From Sunxiuqinia sp965230765 (GTDB lineage: Bacteria > Bacteroidota > Bacteroidia > Bacteroidales > Prolixibacteraceae), in the NCBI GenBank assembly GCA_965230765.1, contig CBDDLR010000002.1, positions 1,054,001-1,118,000 on the forward strand: DNA of 64,000 nucleotides. The letters run 5' to 3'. The notes beneath the pieces are model-generated. The model searched no databases. It saw nothing but the letters and a program-made list of their open reading frames with translations, and was not told where the DNA came from. The position numbers and the translations under genes are program-made. Shown in pieces: positions 1-9,861 of this stretch (its first letter is position 1; every line of letters starts with the position of its first letter).

Positions 1-1005
1 AGCTCTTCTATTCTTAGGTAGCAATTGACTAGCTGAAACCATATTTTCATATGTTGTAATATTCAGGGGAGCTTCATTCAGCGATTCATAAATGTCAATA
101 ATTCCCTGATTAGAGGTATGTCTTTTATTGGCAGTTACATCCTTATAATAGCTTAGATTTGGCATGGTAATAAAGGCTATTAGAACACCTGTAATCACCA
201 AATAAGATAAGGATAGCAATTGCATTTTAAGTTTGCCCTTTTTACCCAAGTGGTCAGCCTTCATTTTATTAACTGTAAAGGCAAGAAACAATACCGATAC
301 AATAACAAAATAGAGTACATCGTAGGATATAAGATTACCAGACAACATATTCTCGGTGTGGCTGGATACCGACATCCAATTGAGGATATCAGCCAGTATA
401 GTTGATTCTTGCCCCAAGTTACTGATGTAGTCCAGTGCAAATAATAAGACTATGGTAGCAATACCCGATATAACCTGGTAACGAGTAAGACTGGACATAA
501 ACAAGCCAATGGCCGAATAAGTAGAAACCAATAAAAAGAATGCCAACAAACCCGAAAAAACAAAGCCATAGTCCATGTGTTGAACAAAGAGTCCGGCACC
601 GAGAACCACCATAGCCATAACCAATACTACGGCAACACAATAAAAAAGCATGGCCAGGTATTTACCCATTACAATGGATCGGATTTTAAGAGGAGACGAA
701 TATAGCAGCTTTATGGTACCACTGTTCTTTTCGTTACTGATTAAGCCCATACTTAGTATGGGGATAAAGAGGAATAATAAATTCTGAACCTTGGGAAAAT
801 AGCCATTGCCATAATCGTAAAATATATGATTGGTGATCGGACCTTGAATCTTTCCCATCATTTTTATCCATTCATTAAGCTCATTCATCTTATCGGTAAA
901 GCTTAAACCGGAATACAACGCAAAAATCGTTAGTACCACCCAGGATATGGGCGAATACATCAAGTTGAGCAACTGTAACTTTGCTATTTTTAGTGTTATC
1001 TTCAT
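1..1005 (-). CDS. ABC-2 type permease fused to GldG-like periplasmic region (5' part only)
   Basis: An open frame of 335 codons runs from an ATG at 1005 to the window edge with no stop, so the C-terminus lies outside. The first ~240 residues look like an ABC-2 permease: about six hydrophobic segments, with the family-typical SNEKNSGTIKLLYSSP cytoplasmic stretch before the second pair. From about residue 255 it changes to a GldG-like domain start (one membrane segment, then a soluble part with KRHTSNQGIIDIYESL). In Bacteroidota such GldF/GldG-type proteins pair with an ATPase in gliding or export ABC systems; the ATPase would be outside the window. The substrate is unknown. Confidence 0.75.
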   Translation of the reverse strand, partial: MKITLKIAKLQLLNLMYSPISWVVLTIFALYSGLSFTDKMNELNEWIKMMGKIQGPITNHIFYDYGNGYFPKVQNLLFLFIPILSMGLISNEKNSGTIKLLYSSPLKIRSIVMGKYLAMLFYCVAVVLVMAMVVLGAGLFVQHMDYGFVFSGLLAFFLLVSTYSAIGLFMSSLTRYQVISGIATIVLLFALDYISNLGQESTILADILNWMSVSSHTENMLSGNLISYDVLYFVIVSVLFLAFTVNKMKADHLGKKGKLKMQLLSLSYLVITGVLIAFITMPNLSYYKDVTANKRHTSNQGIIDIYESLNEAPLNITTYENMVSASQLLPKNRRA

Positions 1006-1155
1006 TCTTTTAGTCAAGTATCAGGCATCATTTCAGGGCACAATACGAGGATGATCTACTCCATGCTTTGTACCTAATGTCTGAGTTTATAAATTTTATT
1101 AGGAAGTGTAAGAACATATCCAGCAATTGCTCGATTATAAGGTGTGATTGAGTAT

Positions 1156-1192
1156 AAAAAGAACCTTGCGAAAACCTCATCGGGCTCTTTTT
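1156..1192 (-). terminator. Intrinsic terminator after the TlpA-like gene
   Basis: On the minus strand an A-rich stem AAAAAGAGCC pairs imperfectly with GGTTCTTTTT just after the stop codon of the thioredoxin-like gene. The hairpin is T-rich on its distal side. It separates that gene from the ABC permease. The rest of 1006-1155 shows no gene. Confidence 0.6.
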
Positions 1193-2372
1193 ATTTCAGG
1201 TCTACCAAATACGTTATAAAATCATCACTAGCCCCAACCTTATGTTCTATTATCTTTCTGTCTTTATCCAGAAGGTAAAAATCAGGAATGCCATTTACCT
1301 TGTATCTTTTCATGTTGGGGCTGTTTCTTCCTTTAAAATCAGATACAACCACCCATTTGATATTTTCCTTTTGAGTGCTTTTGATAATCACTTCTTTATC
1401 GGCATCGGTATAAAAGGCTACAATGGTTAGTTTGTCTTTTATTTTATCGTATTCGGGTTTCATTTGTTTATTGAATTTCTTGCAAGCCCCACAGTATATC
1501 CCGGTAAAATCAAGTAAAACATAGTCTGTTTCTATGTCAGCTATTTTAAAGGCTTTTCCATCCATAGTGTAAGTATCCTCCAATTCAACATATTGGTCAC
1601 CCTGCATTAGATCAGGAAAATACAAACTATTATACAGTGCTTTTCCTTTTGAAGAATTCTTCATTTCTGTAAAAAGCTTTTGATAGCAAGCTTTTAATTC
1701 ATCATCACTCATTTCAGGTTGCATTACATCTCTCAAATACTCAAATTTTTTCAACTGTTCATTTATCTGTAAGTAATCAAGCAATATATCCAGTGCCGGA
1801 TAAGTGTTCAAATTCTCATGAACGTATTTTTTTCGTATTGCTCTGTATTTATCCAGAGTTGTATTATAAAGCTTTTCAGTCTTTTCAGTGTCTTCGCCAT
1901 CTGATTCTAACTTAATGAGTAATCTGGAAAGAGAAAGCAATTCGTCATTTACTTTACCCACCGTATTCTTATGATTCATAAAATCTTTATTTGCTTTTGA
2001 ATTTCCTTCCAATTGAGCATTTTCAAAATTATCGAAGGTGGTTATTAAGCGATAATCTGCATTTTCAAGGTAAAATGAAAGAGATTTCAATTTGGTCCTA
2101 TCGTTTTTATTATTGATCAATAATCGTGCTTTAACAGGATCGTTCTGCTGACCATTTAATGAAAATTCACCATTTTGGATTAAACAACTATCTGTATAAG
2201 AATTATTTTCCTTATTATAAAGGTAGAGTTTTTTACCTCCCTCTATTCCGCTTATTTTTCCGCTAATAACATAGTTACTTTGCTTACTTACCTTGTCGCT
2301 TGCTTTTGGAGAAGTACAGGCAAATTGCAGAGAATTTGCCAGAATCAGTATTGTTATAATAAATTTCATCAT
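1191..2372 (-). CDS. TlpA-like thioredoxin-fold lipoprotein with DUF4369-type N-terminus
   Basis: 393 aa. Signal peptide with a lipobox-like LQFAC (Cys19) suggests an outer-membrane or periplasmic lipoprotein. Residues ~33-120 resemble the DUF4369 beta domain often found ahead of thioredoxin domains in Bacteroidota. The C-terminal thioredoxin-like domain carries C-G-A-C (Cys294/Cys297) followed by a ...GIPDFYLLD segment that supplies the cis-Pro. Likely a periplasmic thiol-disulfide reductase. It follows the SusCD-type operon but has its own terminators on both sides, so it is probably transcribed separately or by read-through. Substrate unknown. Confidence 0.85.
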   Translation of the reverse strand: MMKFIITILILANSLQFACTSPKASDKVSKQSNYVISGKISGIEGGKKLYLYNKENNSYTDSCLIQNGEFSLNGQQNDPVKARLLINNKNDRTKLKSLSFYLENADYRLITTFDNFENAQLEGNSKANKDFMNHKNTVGKVNDELLSLSRLLIKLESDGEDTEKTEKLYNTTLDKYRAIRKKYVHENLNTYPALDILLDYLQINEQLKKFEYLRDVMQPEMSDDELKACYQKLFTEMKNSSKGKALYNSLYFPDLMQGDQYVELEDTYTMDGKAFKIADIETDYVLLDFTGIYCGACKKFNKQMKPEYDKIKDKLTIVAFYTDADKEVIIKSTQKENIKWVVVSDFKGRNSPNMKRYKVNGIPDFYLLDKDRKIIEHKVGASDDFITYLVDLK

Positions 2373-2465
2373 GTGGTTAATTAATATTGTTTACAAGGCG
2401 GGATATTCAATCAACATTTAACTATTGACCTCCCCCTTACCTCTCGCTAACTAAAACATTCATGG

Positions 2466-2500
2466 TTAAAAAAGAGGATTATCAAAGAATAATCCTCTTT
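2466..2500 (-). terminator. Intrinsic terminator ending the SusCD-type operon
   Basis: A perfect 10-bp stem, AAAGAGGATT (2471-2480) with AATCCTCTTT (2491-2500), followed on the minus strand by TTTTTT. It lies directly downstream of the PKD-like lipoprotein gene. Confidence 0.85.
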
Positions 2501-2510
2501 CTTTCATCTC

Positions 2511-3998
2511 TTACTTAACATCATACTTATATTTCAGGTCGATAATTTTATCAGCTGATTCATAAGTTTCTAAAACAGTTTCTCCATTCAACAAATCAAT
2601 AATTACCACTTTGGAACCTGCACCATTATCAACTACCACTCCTAATCTTTCTCCATAAGTATCTGTACACATATCTGTTATAACTCCTTCCAGATTGTCA
2701 ATATAGTTGCTATCAAAAGCTTTGGTGTTACGATTAAAACGATGAACAACATTACCCTGGCTGATGTAGTTATAAGGGTAATTGCCATTAACAGCATAAA
2801 CCGAATTGTCATCCACCATTCCGGCAGGCAACTCTTCCTCAACCAAAGGTAGAAAACCATCAGAGTAAGAATCTGAGAATACTTGCATATAAAATTTGCC
2901 TTCATCGTCTTTTAATACCGCTGAGATAGTTATATAATCATAAAGGGATTCCCCGTAAGGGACATTGTTGGCCATCCATACCAAATCTTTGTTTAAATTG
3001 GCCGGATCAAAAGCATAGTTTTCAGGATTTGTAATGCTTATTTCTTTTATTGTCCAAACATCTTTATTATAATAATCCTGATCTGTAAATACATACCTCT
3101 TATTTTTGGCATCAAAGAAGATTATCCTTTCTTTGTCAGACAATACCATAGGCCCCGAGATTTCATAATCACCTTCTACCGGAAGCTCCCAAAAACCATC
3201 CTCAATGTTTCGACTATCTTTAGGATATAACTTTCCATTGGCTATCAAATAGGGATCTGAATAAGTATTTGCATAAAAATCTATATACGCACCTGTGAAT
3301 GGCAAATCCAGATAATTGGTAGAATTCCAGAGATCCATTAGATCCTGCTGCTTATGTAAGGAATATGCATCGTAATAACTTCCTCCCGTTTCGGTTAAAA
3401 TAATGGCATAACTAAAATTACCAGACCCACTATAACCATACCAATGATAGAATAACTCAATCCCTTTACCTTGTACTGATTCGCCATCAATTAAGGATAT
3501 GGCATCTTTATAGTATATAACAGTATCCTGAAGTTCTGCGATAAATGAGTAATCGGTAGCATCACCTTTATCGGTAATAAATCCCCAACCTGTTGAGAAG
3601 GCTGTTTCTACATTAACACGTATTATTTTTTCGTAATGAACATTCAGTTTCCTATTATATACCTGGTAGTTTAACCTCATACCCGCTCCTGGTGGTAATG
3701 ATACGGTTATATTTAAATCTTTTTCTGTACTTAAGGTATCTTTTTTACCAATTTCTCTAGGAGCTGCATCTCCTATTGTATACCATACGAACTCTAAATC
3801 ATTTAAGTCTGCACTGGTTTGAATGTCACCTTTAATACTTAAATTTTCACCTAACATGGCATCTATGGCATCCGGCATAGCAGAGAAATCTATTTCCCCC
3901 GGTTCAATGTAATCGTAGTTTCCATCATCCTCGGTACAGGCACCAAGAACAATAATCATTAAAAATATATACAGTAAATTCTTCATCTTATAAACCAT
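2511..3998 (-). CDS. PKD-like family lipoprotein of a SusCD-type operon
   Basis: 495 aa. N-terminal hydrophobic stretch with lipobox LGAC (Cys21). The N-terminal ~130 residues look like a PKD/Ig-like beta sandwich, and the rest resembles a beta-propeller-like surface protein (repeated YD/W and GxxY motifs). In Bacteroidota this family is regularly encoded right after a DUF4843 lipoprotein and SusD, as here. It probably sits on the cell surface with the SusC/SusD complex and binds ligand; the ligand is unknown. The ATG overlaps or abuts the stop of the DUF4843 gene (shared base 3998), indicating translational coupling. ATG at 3998 was taken; the internal Met five codons on (MKNLLYIF) is an equally good start. 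Confidence 0.8.
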   Translation of the reverse strand: MVYKMKNLLYIFLMIIVLGACTEDDGNYDYIEPGEIDFSAMPDAIDAMLGENLSIKGDIQTSADLNDLEFVWYTIGDAAPREIGKKDTLSTEKDLNITVSLPPGAGMRLNYQVYNRKLNVHYEKIIRVNVETAFSTGWGFITDKGDATDYSFIAELQDTVIYYKDAISLIDGESVQGKGIELFYHWYGYSGSGNFSYAIILTETGGSYYDAYSLHKQQDLMDLWNSTNYLDLPFTGAYIDFYANTYSDPYLIANGKLYPKDSRNIEDGFWELPVEGDYEISGPMVLSDKERIIFFDAKNKRYVFTDQDYYNKDVWTIKEISITNPENYAFDPANLNKDLVWMANNVPYGESLYDYITISAVLKDDEGKFYMQVFSDSYSDGFLPLVEEELPAGMVDDNSVYAVNGNYPYNYISQGNVVHRFNRNTKAFDSNYIDNLEGVITDMCTDTYGERLGVVVDNGAGSKVVIIDLLNGETVLETYESADKIIDLKYKYDVK

Positions 3999-4735
3999 TA
4001 AAGTGTTTCTAAAATAACATCACCATTCTCATCCAACAGCGGTGCATCAGGATGGTCGCGTAAATAACGTATAAAACCTTGAAGAATCGCACCTCTTTCA
4101 CCTTCGTCATAAAAATAATGTAAATGACCTATAGGGTCAGTTCCATCGGTTACATCGTTATACTGCATCCAATGCAAACATTTTTGTTGAGTAAATTCAC
4201 CCATAAAACCCTCATAATACCACCAATCGGGTTGAGTTAAGAGATCACTAATTGAAAGTTGATAGTAGGTTCGAATAACTTCTTTAAAACTTTCACTTTC
4301 TATTAATCGTATCCCAACTGTATACACAGAATCCTTCATATCAGCTGTTCGATTTAGGCTAATTACTGCCTTACCTCCGGTTTCGCCTGCTTTAATTACA
4401 TGTTTGGCATTGTCGATGCTGAAATGCATTCCTTCAGTAGCTGTAGTCATGCTGTCCACCACTTCAATGGTAAATGAACGATCTGCATCCGACATATAGC
4501 CACTTACGCGTACCGGTATCTCAAACTCCTTTGTATTTACATTATTCTCCTCAAAAACAAAGGTGTAATTAGCTTCCAGGGTAATTTGTTCCTCCTCAGG
4601 TCTCGTGGGATTAACTTCTTCATCTAGAAAAAAGTAAATATAAGAATCACCCCTATACTCAATTAATTCGTCGGTAGTACATGCCCCCAAAAAGATACAG
4701 AGCATTAATACCAGGTATATATATTTAAATTTCAT
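3998..4735 (-). CDS. DUF4843 domain lipoprotein
   Basis: 245 aa with signal peptide and lipobox LGAC (Cys19). The following EYRGDSYIYFF segment and the Calx-beta-like strands up to ~residue 170 match the DUF4843 pattern seen in SusCD-type loci. The C-terminal 75 residues (WWYYEGFMGEFTQQK onwards) are the conserved helical tail. It sits 29 nt downstream of susD and is coupled to the PKD-like gene, so it belongs to the same operon. Role: probable surface accessory lipoprotein; substrate not deducible. Confidence 0.8.
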   Translation of the reverse strand: MKFKYIYLVLMLCIFLGACTTDELIEYRGDSYIYFFLDEEVNPTRPEEEQITLEANYTFVFEENNVNTKEFEIPVRVSGYMSDADRSFTIEVVDSMTTATEGMHFSIDNAKHVIKAGETGGKAVISLNRTADMKDSVYTVGIRLIESESFKEVIRTYYQLSISDLLTQPDWWYYEGFMGEFTQQKCLHWMQYNDVTDGTDPIGHLHYFYDEGERGAILQGFIRYLRDHPDAPLLDENGDVILETL

Positions 4736-4764
4736 TTTTATAAACTTTTAATGTTTTAATTAAT

Positions 4765-6291
4765 TTATCGATTACCAAATTCTAATTCACTATCAGGAAG
4801 TGGAACCACATAACTGGCAGGGTCGACATCTATGGCTAAATTGTTATTTATTGCAGGATCGATTTTAGTTAAGCCCAATCGTTTAAATAGATAAAATGCT
4901 TGTCCTTCCAGATAGGTTTCTTTTCGCATTTCTTTTTCTATAATTCTCATTAATTCCTGCTCATTCATTCCCGACAAATCTTCCGGGATAACACCTCGGT
5001 TGTCCCAAAGCTCTTCAATGTATGCTCGTGCTTTTGGAATGTCTTTTACGGCTCCGTCCCCTAAACAAGCTTCTGCAGCAATTAAAACCATTTCACTCAC
5101 GCGCAACAGTGGCACAGCTGTATATCGAAGTTTCCCGGGTATACTTCCATCTCTCACCTGGCTGTATTTTATAGACATGACCAGTTTATCGCCAGTTCCC
5201 TCAGTGGTTCTCATCAAATATTGGTATCTATAATCATTACCTCCTTTTCCTGGTGTATTTCCCCAATCCATTCCCCATTTCCAATAAAATCCGGGATTTG
5301 TAACTTCAAATATTAACTCAGCATAATTGGCACTGCCATTGAAAGGGGTATATCCAGCACTCAACCCTAAAAAATAGTCAGTATGGTAGTCATCTAGTTT
5401 TTGAACATTTAAACAGCTAATTAGCTCACTACTAAACAGCATATCGCGATTTTCATAAGAAGGACTAATCAAATCTGACTGCGACACCCATGACCAAGTG
5501 TATTCATCAATAACCCTCTCGGCAAATTGTTTGGCAAGTTCTTTATCTCCCTTGGTAATGCACACCCTGGCTTTTAAGGCCAATACAGCAAAATAATTTA
5601 GACTATATTTCCTTTTATTTGTATTAAACAACTGGCCATCATAACCTTCATTTTTAGGATTAATAGGATCAGAAGTCTCAAGTAGTTTTTCCGCCTCATC
5701 CAAATCCATCAATAATTGCTCATACACCTTATCCATGCTTAGATGCGGGTAACGTGCCAATTCAAAACTAAGCACATAGGGAATTTGAACATTCGAAGCT
5801 GTTGCTTCGCTATAAGCTTCACCAAACAGGCGTAAAGCATCGAAATGTAAAAATGCTCTTAAGGCCAAGGCCTCCCCCTTAATCAGATTATAATCGTCCT
5901 CATGGAACAGGTCTTTATTGGCATCAATATTATCCAATATTACATTGTTATTGGCTATGGCATTGTATAAACCTTTCCAAATTGCTTCCATCAGGCTTTT
6001 TGCTTTCGGGTCTTCCCAGTTAAAATCATCATAGGGACCTCGCCTATTATCGAAATTATTTTGAGCTGCCGTTTCAATGGCACCATACATCAGTTGGTGG
6101 CCGTATAAGTTTACACCTGACATATTTATGTACACTCCGTTTAAGCTTTTAAAGTAACCGTCTGCTGTTTTTATATGTTCTTCTAAATCTACATCACCAG
6201 CCGGCTGCACATCCAGCCAATCTTCGCATGCCACAAAAAACTGGCTTAGTGCAAGCAGAATAATTATGAGGGATCTATTTATTTTTTTCAT
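4765..6291 (-). CDS. SusD/RagB family surface nutrient-binding lipoprotein
   Basis: 508 aa. Lipobox FVAC (Cys22) followed by EDWLDVQP, a very typical SusD mature N-terminus. The TPR-like helical scaffold (e.g. EALALRAFLHFDALRLFG, ~155-175) and the C-terminal RPLL-like region (YTAVPLLRVSEMVLIAAEA, ~400-420) are SusD hallmarks. SusD caps the SusC channel and binds the nutrient on the cell surface. It directly follows susC (24-nt gap) on the minus strand. No glycoside hydrolase lies in the operon, so the substrate may be a peptide or small glycan rather than a polysaccharide. Confidence 0.95.
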   Translation of the reverse strand: MKKINRSLIIILLALSQFFVACEDWLDVQPAGDVDLEEHIKTADGYFKSLNGVYINMSGVNLYGHQLMYGAIETAAQNNFDNRRGPYDDFNWEDPKAKSLMEAIWKGLYNAIANNNVILDNIDANKDLFHEDDYNLIKGEALALRAFLHFDALRLFGEAYSEATASNVQIPYVLSFELARYPHLSMDKVYEQLLMDLDEAEKLLETSDPINPKNEGYDGQLFNTNKRKYSLNYFAVLALKARVCITKGDKELAKQFAERVIDEYTWSWVSQSDLISPSYENRDMLFSSELISCLNVQKLDDYHTDYFLGLSAGYTPFNGSANYAELIFEVTNPGFYWKWGMDWGNTPGKGGNDYRYQYLMRTTEGTGDKLVMSIKYSQVRDGSIPGKLRYTAVPLLRVSEMVLIAAEACLGDGAVKDIPKARAYIEELWDNRGVIPEDLSGMNEQELMRIIEKEMRKETYLEGQAFYLFKRLGLTKIDPAINNNLAIDVDPASYVVPLPDSELEFGNR

Positions 6292-6315
6292 TTTTTTCGT
6301 TTTTAATTTTAGACA

Positions 6316-9300
6316 TTAAAAATTAGCTCGCAAACCCAGTGTGAAAGAACGAGCGTATGGATAGCTTGTTCCTCGCTCCCTCTTAACTGTTGACCAGTAA
6401 AAAATATCGTTCATATTAAATGACAGGCGCATCGATTCCATCTTAAGTTTTTGGCTAAATGCTTTTGGTAAATTATAATTCACATTAATAGCACTTAATT
6501 CCAAGAGGTCATAGTCCTGAACAAAGCGTGAACTTATTCCAGTATATGTTGCCAGGTAACTATAAGGGTATGATGGATCTACATTCATTTTATACTGCAC
6601 CACATCTCCGGGTTGTCTCCAGGTTTCTTCCAATACCCTGCGGTCTACATTGTAATACTTGTTTGAATTCTCAATTTTATCAACTAATGTACTATTGTAC
6701 ACTTGGCCACCAAACTGGTATCTAAAGGTTAAGTTAACATCCAACTGTTTGTAGCCAAATGAGGTTCCGAAAGTACCTCTTAAGGTTGGCTCTTCATCTC
6801 CAACAACTACTTTGTCTGCTGTGTCCCAGTTAAAGGTTTCAATCCCATCTTTAGTAAGAAATAATTCCTGCCCAGTCATTGGATCAATACCTAACGAGCG
6901 CACTGCATAAATGGCTGTTCTCGATCCTCCTTCTACAAACTGGGTTCTAAAGGTATGAGAGGCTTGTTTTTGACCTCCCCCAGCCAAATGGTAATCATCC
7001 TCCTCTTTTTCTTTATCTGTGAATCCGCTTGATTGTGAATATTTATTATATTCCTCAAGAGAACTACCAATCGACAATAATTCTGAAGTATTATGCACAC
7101 CGTTGGCATATACGTTCCATCTCCAGTCTTTTTGCTTTAGCAAGTTCACCCTTAGATTGAACTCCAAACCTTTATTCATTATTTCTCCAAGGTTACCGGT
7201 ATAGGATGTAAATCCAAGCGAAGGGGGAGCGGTAATAGGCGTAACCATATCCACTGTTTTTTTCTCATAATAGTTGACATAACCTGTGAATGTGTTGTTA
7301 AAAAAACCAAATTCAATTGCTAATTCACTGTTTTCTGTGGTCTGCCACCTAAGATTTTCATTACCAATTCCTTTTAGATACGTTCCCAATAATCCTGTAT
7401 TTCTAACAGTTTTGTAATAGTTTACGATATTTTTGGCCTGGTATGGCGCAAAGTTGACCGATCCGGTTTCTCCGTAGGTTCCGCGTAACCTCAATCGACT
7501 GATGATGGTGTTATCCTTCATGAAGCTTTCGTTATGCAGGTTCCATCCCAAACCAACACTGTAAAAGTTGGCCGTTTTGCTTTCGTTACCAAATTGAGAT
7601 GAACCATCCAGGCGATACGAAAAATCGAATAAATAGCGATTGTTGTAAGAGTAATTTACATTGGCTAAAGCCCCCATTAAACGTGTTTTTCCTTCACCAG
7701 TAATGGGCACACCGCCAATCTTATAACCTTTGGCATAGGCAGGATCAGCCAATTCGCTATCAGCAAAACCTTGTGCTGTAAAACCCTTTAATCGACTACT
7801 TGTTTCCATGGCATTAAATCCGGCTGAAATATTTACAAAGTGGCCTGAGAACTCCTTTGAATAACTTAGAACAGAATTGACATTAAATCTTTCATATTGT
7901 TCATCCGTAAAACGGTAAAAGCCTGCATCTTCGTTATAGTACCCAGATAGATTAATAAACTCCTGAGAAGTTGGAGAGGTAAACTGATCGGTTTTTGTAT
8001 TGATGTATGTATAACTTATACTGTTTTTCCATCGAAAATCGGAGGTTATATTCCAGTCTAATTGAAAGTTATTGGTAATATCCACATATTTACCTTCATC
8101 GATATTACCCACCTTAGCCTCATACATTGGGTTATAAATGTGATAACGATTCCTTTGTTTTCTATAATCACTATAATAAGTATATTCAGAAGGAGTATTC
8201 CCAGATTCGTCTTGAATTGGAAAATACGGTTGCATTCTGGCATAGGTATCAAATGAGCCATAGGGCGAATCAGTCGATTTGCTTCGGTCTACTGATAATC
8301 TGTTTCTGAATACAAATTTATCGTTCAGGTTATAATGAAGGGTTACAGCCAATCCTATATTTTCTCTATCCGAACCTTTCATTACTCCTTTTCTGTCGGC
8401 ATAGTTTAAATCAACCATATAACGCATGCGCTCGTCTCCACCCATCAAATTTAAGGAATGCTTATGCCCTACTGCATTTCTTACGGGTTGGGCCAACCAA
8501 TCGGTATTCGTACCCTGGGCTAGCAATTTTTCAATCCCATAGGTTTGAAATCTCTCTGAGTCGTCGTAGTGAAATGCTTTTATTTCCCTTTGCAGATCAA
8601 ACAACTCCTGTCCATTCAATAGGTCATAGGAATCTAAATCAGGAAAGGAAAAATCGGTATTTACATTGTAACTCACCTGCATCTTACCAGTTTTTGGTTG
8701 TATGGTTTTAATTACCACCACACCATTGGCTGCACGCGAACCATAAATGGCTGTTGCCGATGCATCTTTTAGTATGGTAATGGACTCCACCCGGTTCATG
8801 TCCATATCCATCACCCTTTCCAGGGTGGTCTCAAAGTTGTCCATAATAAAGATGGGCTGGTTGGGATTTCCCGTTAGGTTAGAGCGACTTACAGCCTCCA
8901 GTCCCGGAGCATCTAATATAGCCGATCCCCTCAGGTTGATTTCCGGCATCCGGTTAGGATCCGATCCGAACTCATTGTTTTCCAGAATCAGAAAAGCAGG
9001 GTCAATTAAGCTTAAACTTTCCACCACATTGTCAACGCCCATTTTTTGCAGGTCGGCTTGTTTTGCAATTGTAGCAGTACCGGTATAGCTTTCCGCTTTT
9101 CGGGAAAAGTATCCGTTGATGACAACATCTCCTAGTTCTTCCAAATTACGTTCCAGTACCAGGTTAAAGAAACGGTTTTCACCGATAACTAATTCCTGGG
9201 TGATCATACCAATGAATGACACCATCAATTTTTCCGAACCTTCAAGGATAGGCAATGTAAAATTTCCATTAGCATCGGTAATGGCACCGGAAGAACCATC

Positions 9301-9765
9301 CTTAACATAGACACTTGCTCCAACAATTGGATCTCCAGCTTCATCTTTTACGGTACCTCTAATGAGAATTTTTTTTTCGGGCTGCTGCGTCTTTTTCTTT
9401 TCGGGAGTAAGCTTACTTTTAGAAATAAGGATTACATCATTTTGAATAGAAAAATCAAAACCTTGCTCCAATAACAATTGTTTTAACACATCGGTTACTT
9501 CAATATCTTTCACATCAATTGAAATACCTTCAATCTGGCTGAGCTCCCTACCATTATAAAGAAATCCTAAGTTGGTCTGCTCCTCAATGGCCTTTAGGCA
9601 TTCATTTAAGCTCACATTATCCAACTTTAGATTCACTTTCTGGCCTACAACATTAGCTGAAAGCTGTAGGCTCAGGAATAGAAATAACACCAAATTTTTC
9701 ATAATCATCAGTGTTCGATTCCGACTTAAAAGAAAGTCGAAAAAACATTCTAACATTTTTTTCAT
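6316..9765 (-). CDS. SusC/RagA family TonB-dependent outer-membrane transporter with STN domain
   Basis: 1149 aa. Signal region (~22-41), secretin/TonB short N-terminal (STN) domain ~45-115, carboxypeptidase-D regulatory-like beta domain ~133-215 (GTVKDEAGDPIVGASV), plug domain ~225-350 including NLRGS and the SusC-type AIYGSRAANGVVVI, then the beta barrel ending in F as expected for Bam insertion. The STN domain is what lets such transporters signal to a FecR anti-sigma factor, and fecR lies just upstream. The start at 9765 gives a 20-residue extension before MIMKNLVLF; either start is possible, as related STN-SusC proteins also carry such extensions. Confidence 0.95.
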   Translation of the reverse strand: MKKMLECFFDFLLSRNRTLMIMKNLVLFLFLSLQLSANVVGQKVNLKLDNVSLNECLKAIEEQTNLGFLYNGRELSQIEGISIDVKDIEVTDVLKQLLLEQGFDFSIQNDVILISKSKLTPEKKKTQQPEKKILIRGTVKDEAGDPIVGASVYVKDGSSGAITDANGNFTLPILEGSEKLMVSFIGMITQELVIGENRFFNLVLERNLEELGDVVINGYFSRKAESYTGTATIAKQADLQKMGVDNVVESLSLIDPAFLILENNEFGSDPNRMPEINLRGSAILDAPGLEAVSRSNLTGNPNQPIFIMDNFETTLERVMDMDMNRVESITILKDASATAIYGSRAANGVVVIKTIQPKTGKMQVSYNVNTDFSFPDLDSYDLLNGQELFDLQREIKAFHYDDSERFQTYGIEKLLAQGTNTDWLAQPVRNAVGHKHSLNLMGGDERMRYMVDLNYADRKGVMKGSDRENIGLAVTLHYNLNDKFVFRNRLSVDRSKSTDSPYGSFDTYARMQPYFPIQDESGNTPSEYTYYSDYRKQRNRYHIYNPMYEAKVGNIDEGKYVDITNNFQLDWNITSDFRWKNSISYTYINTKTDQFTSPTSQEFINLSGYYNEDAGFYRFTDEQYERFNVNSVLSYSKEFSGHFVNISAGFNAMETSSRLKGFTAQGFADSELADPAYAKGYKIGGVPITGEGKTRLMGALANVNYSYNNRYLFDFSYRLDGSSQFGNESKTANFYSVGLGWNLHNESFMKDNTIISRLRLRGTYGETGSVNFAPYQAKNIVNYYKTVRNTGLLGTYLKGIGNENLRWQTTENSELAIEFGFFNNTFTGYVNYYEKKTVDMVTPITAPPSLGFTSYTGNLGEIMNKGLEFNLRVNLLKQKDWRWNVYANGVHNTSELLSIGSSLEEYNKYSQSSGFTDKEKEEDDYHLAGGGQKQASHTFRTQFVEGGSRTAIYAVRSLGIDPMTGQELFLTKDGIETFNWDTADKVVVGDEEPTLRGTFGTSFGYKQLDVNLTFRYQFGGQVYNSTLVDKIENSNKYYNVDRRVLEETWRQPGDVVQYKMNVDPSYPYSYLATYTGISSRFVQDYDLLELSAINVNYNLPKAFSQKLKMESMRLSFNMNDIFYWSTVKRERGTSYPYARSFTLGLRANF

Positions 9766-9861
9766 AATTTAGTAACGGTTATTGTTTTATAAAAAGGAAC
9801 AATCCCTTTTGAAAGCGGGGAAAAGGATCAGTTTTTCCTGCTTTCTTTTTTCAGGATTTTG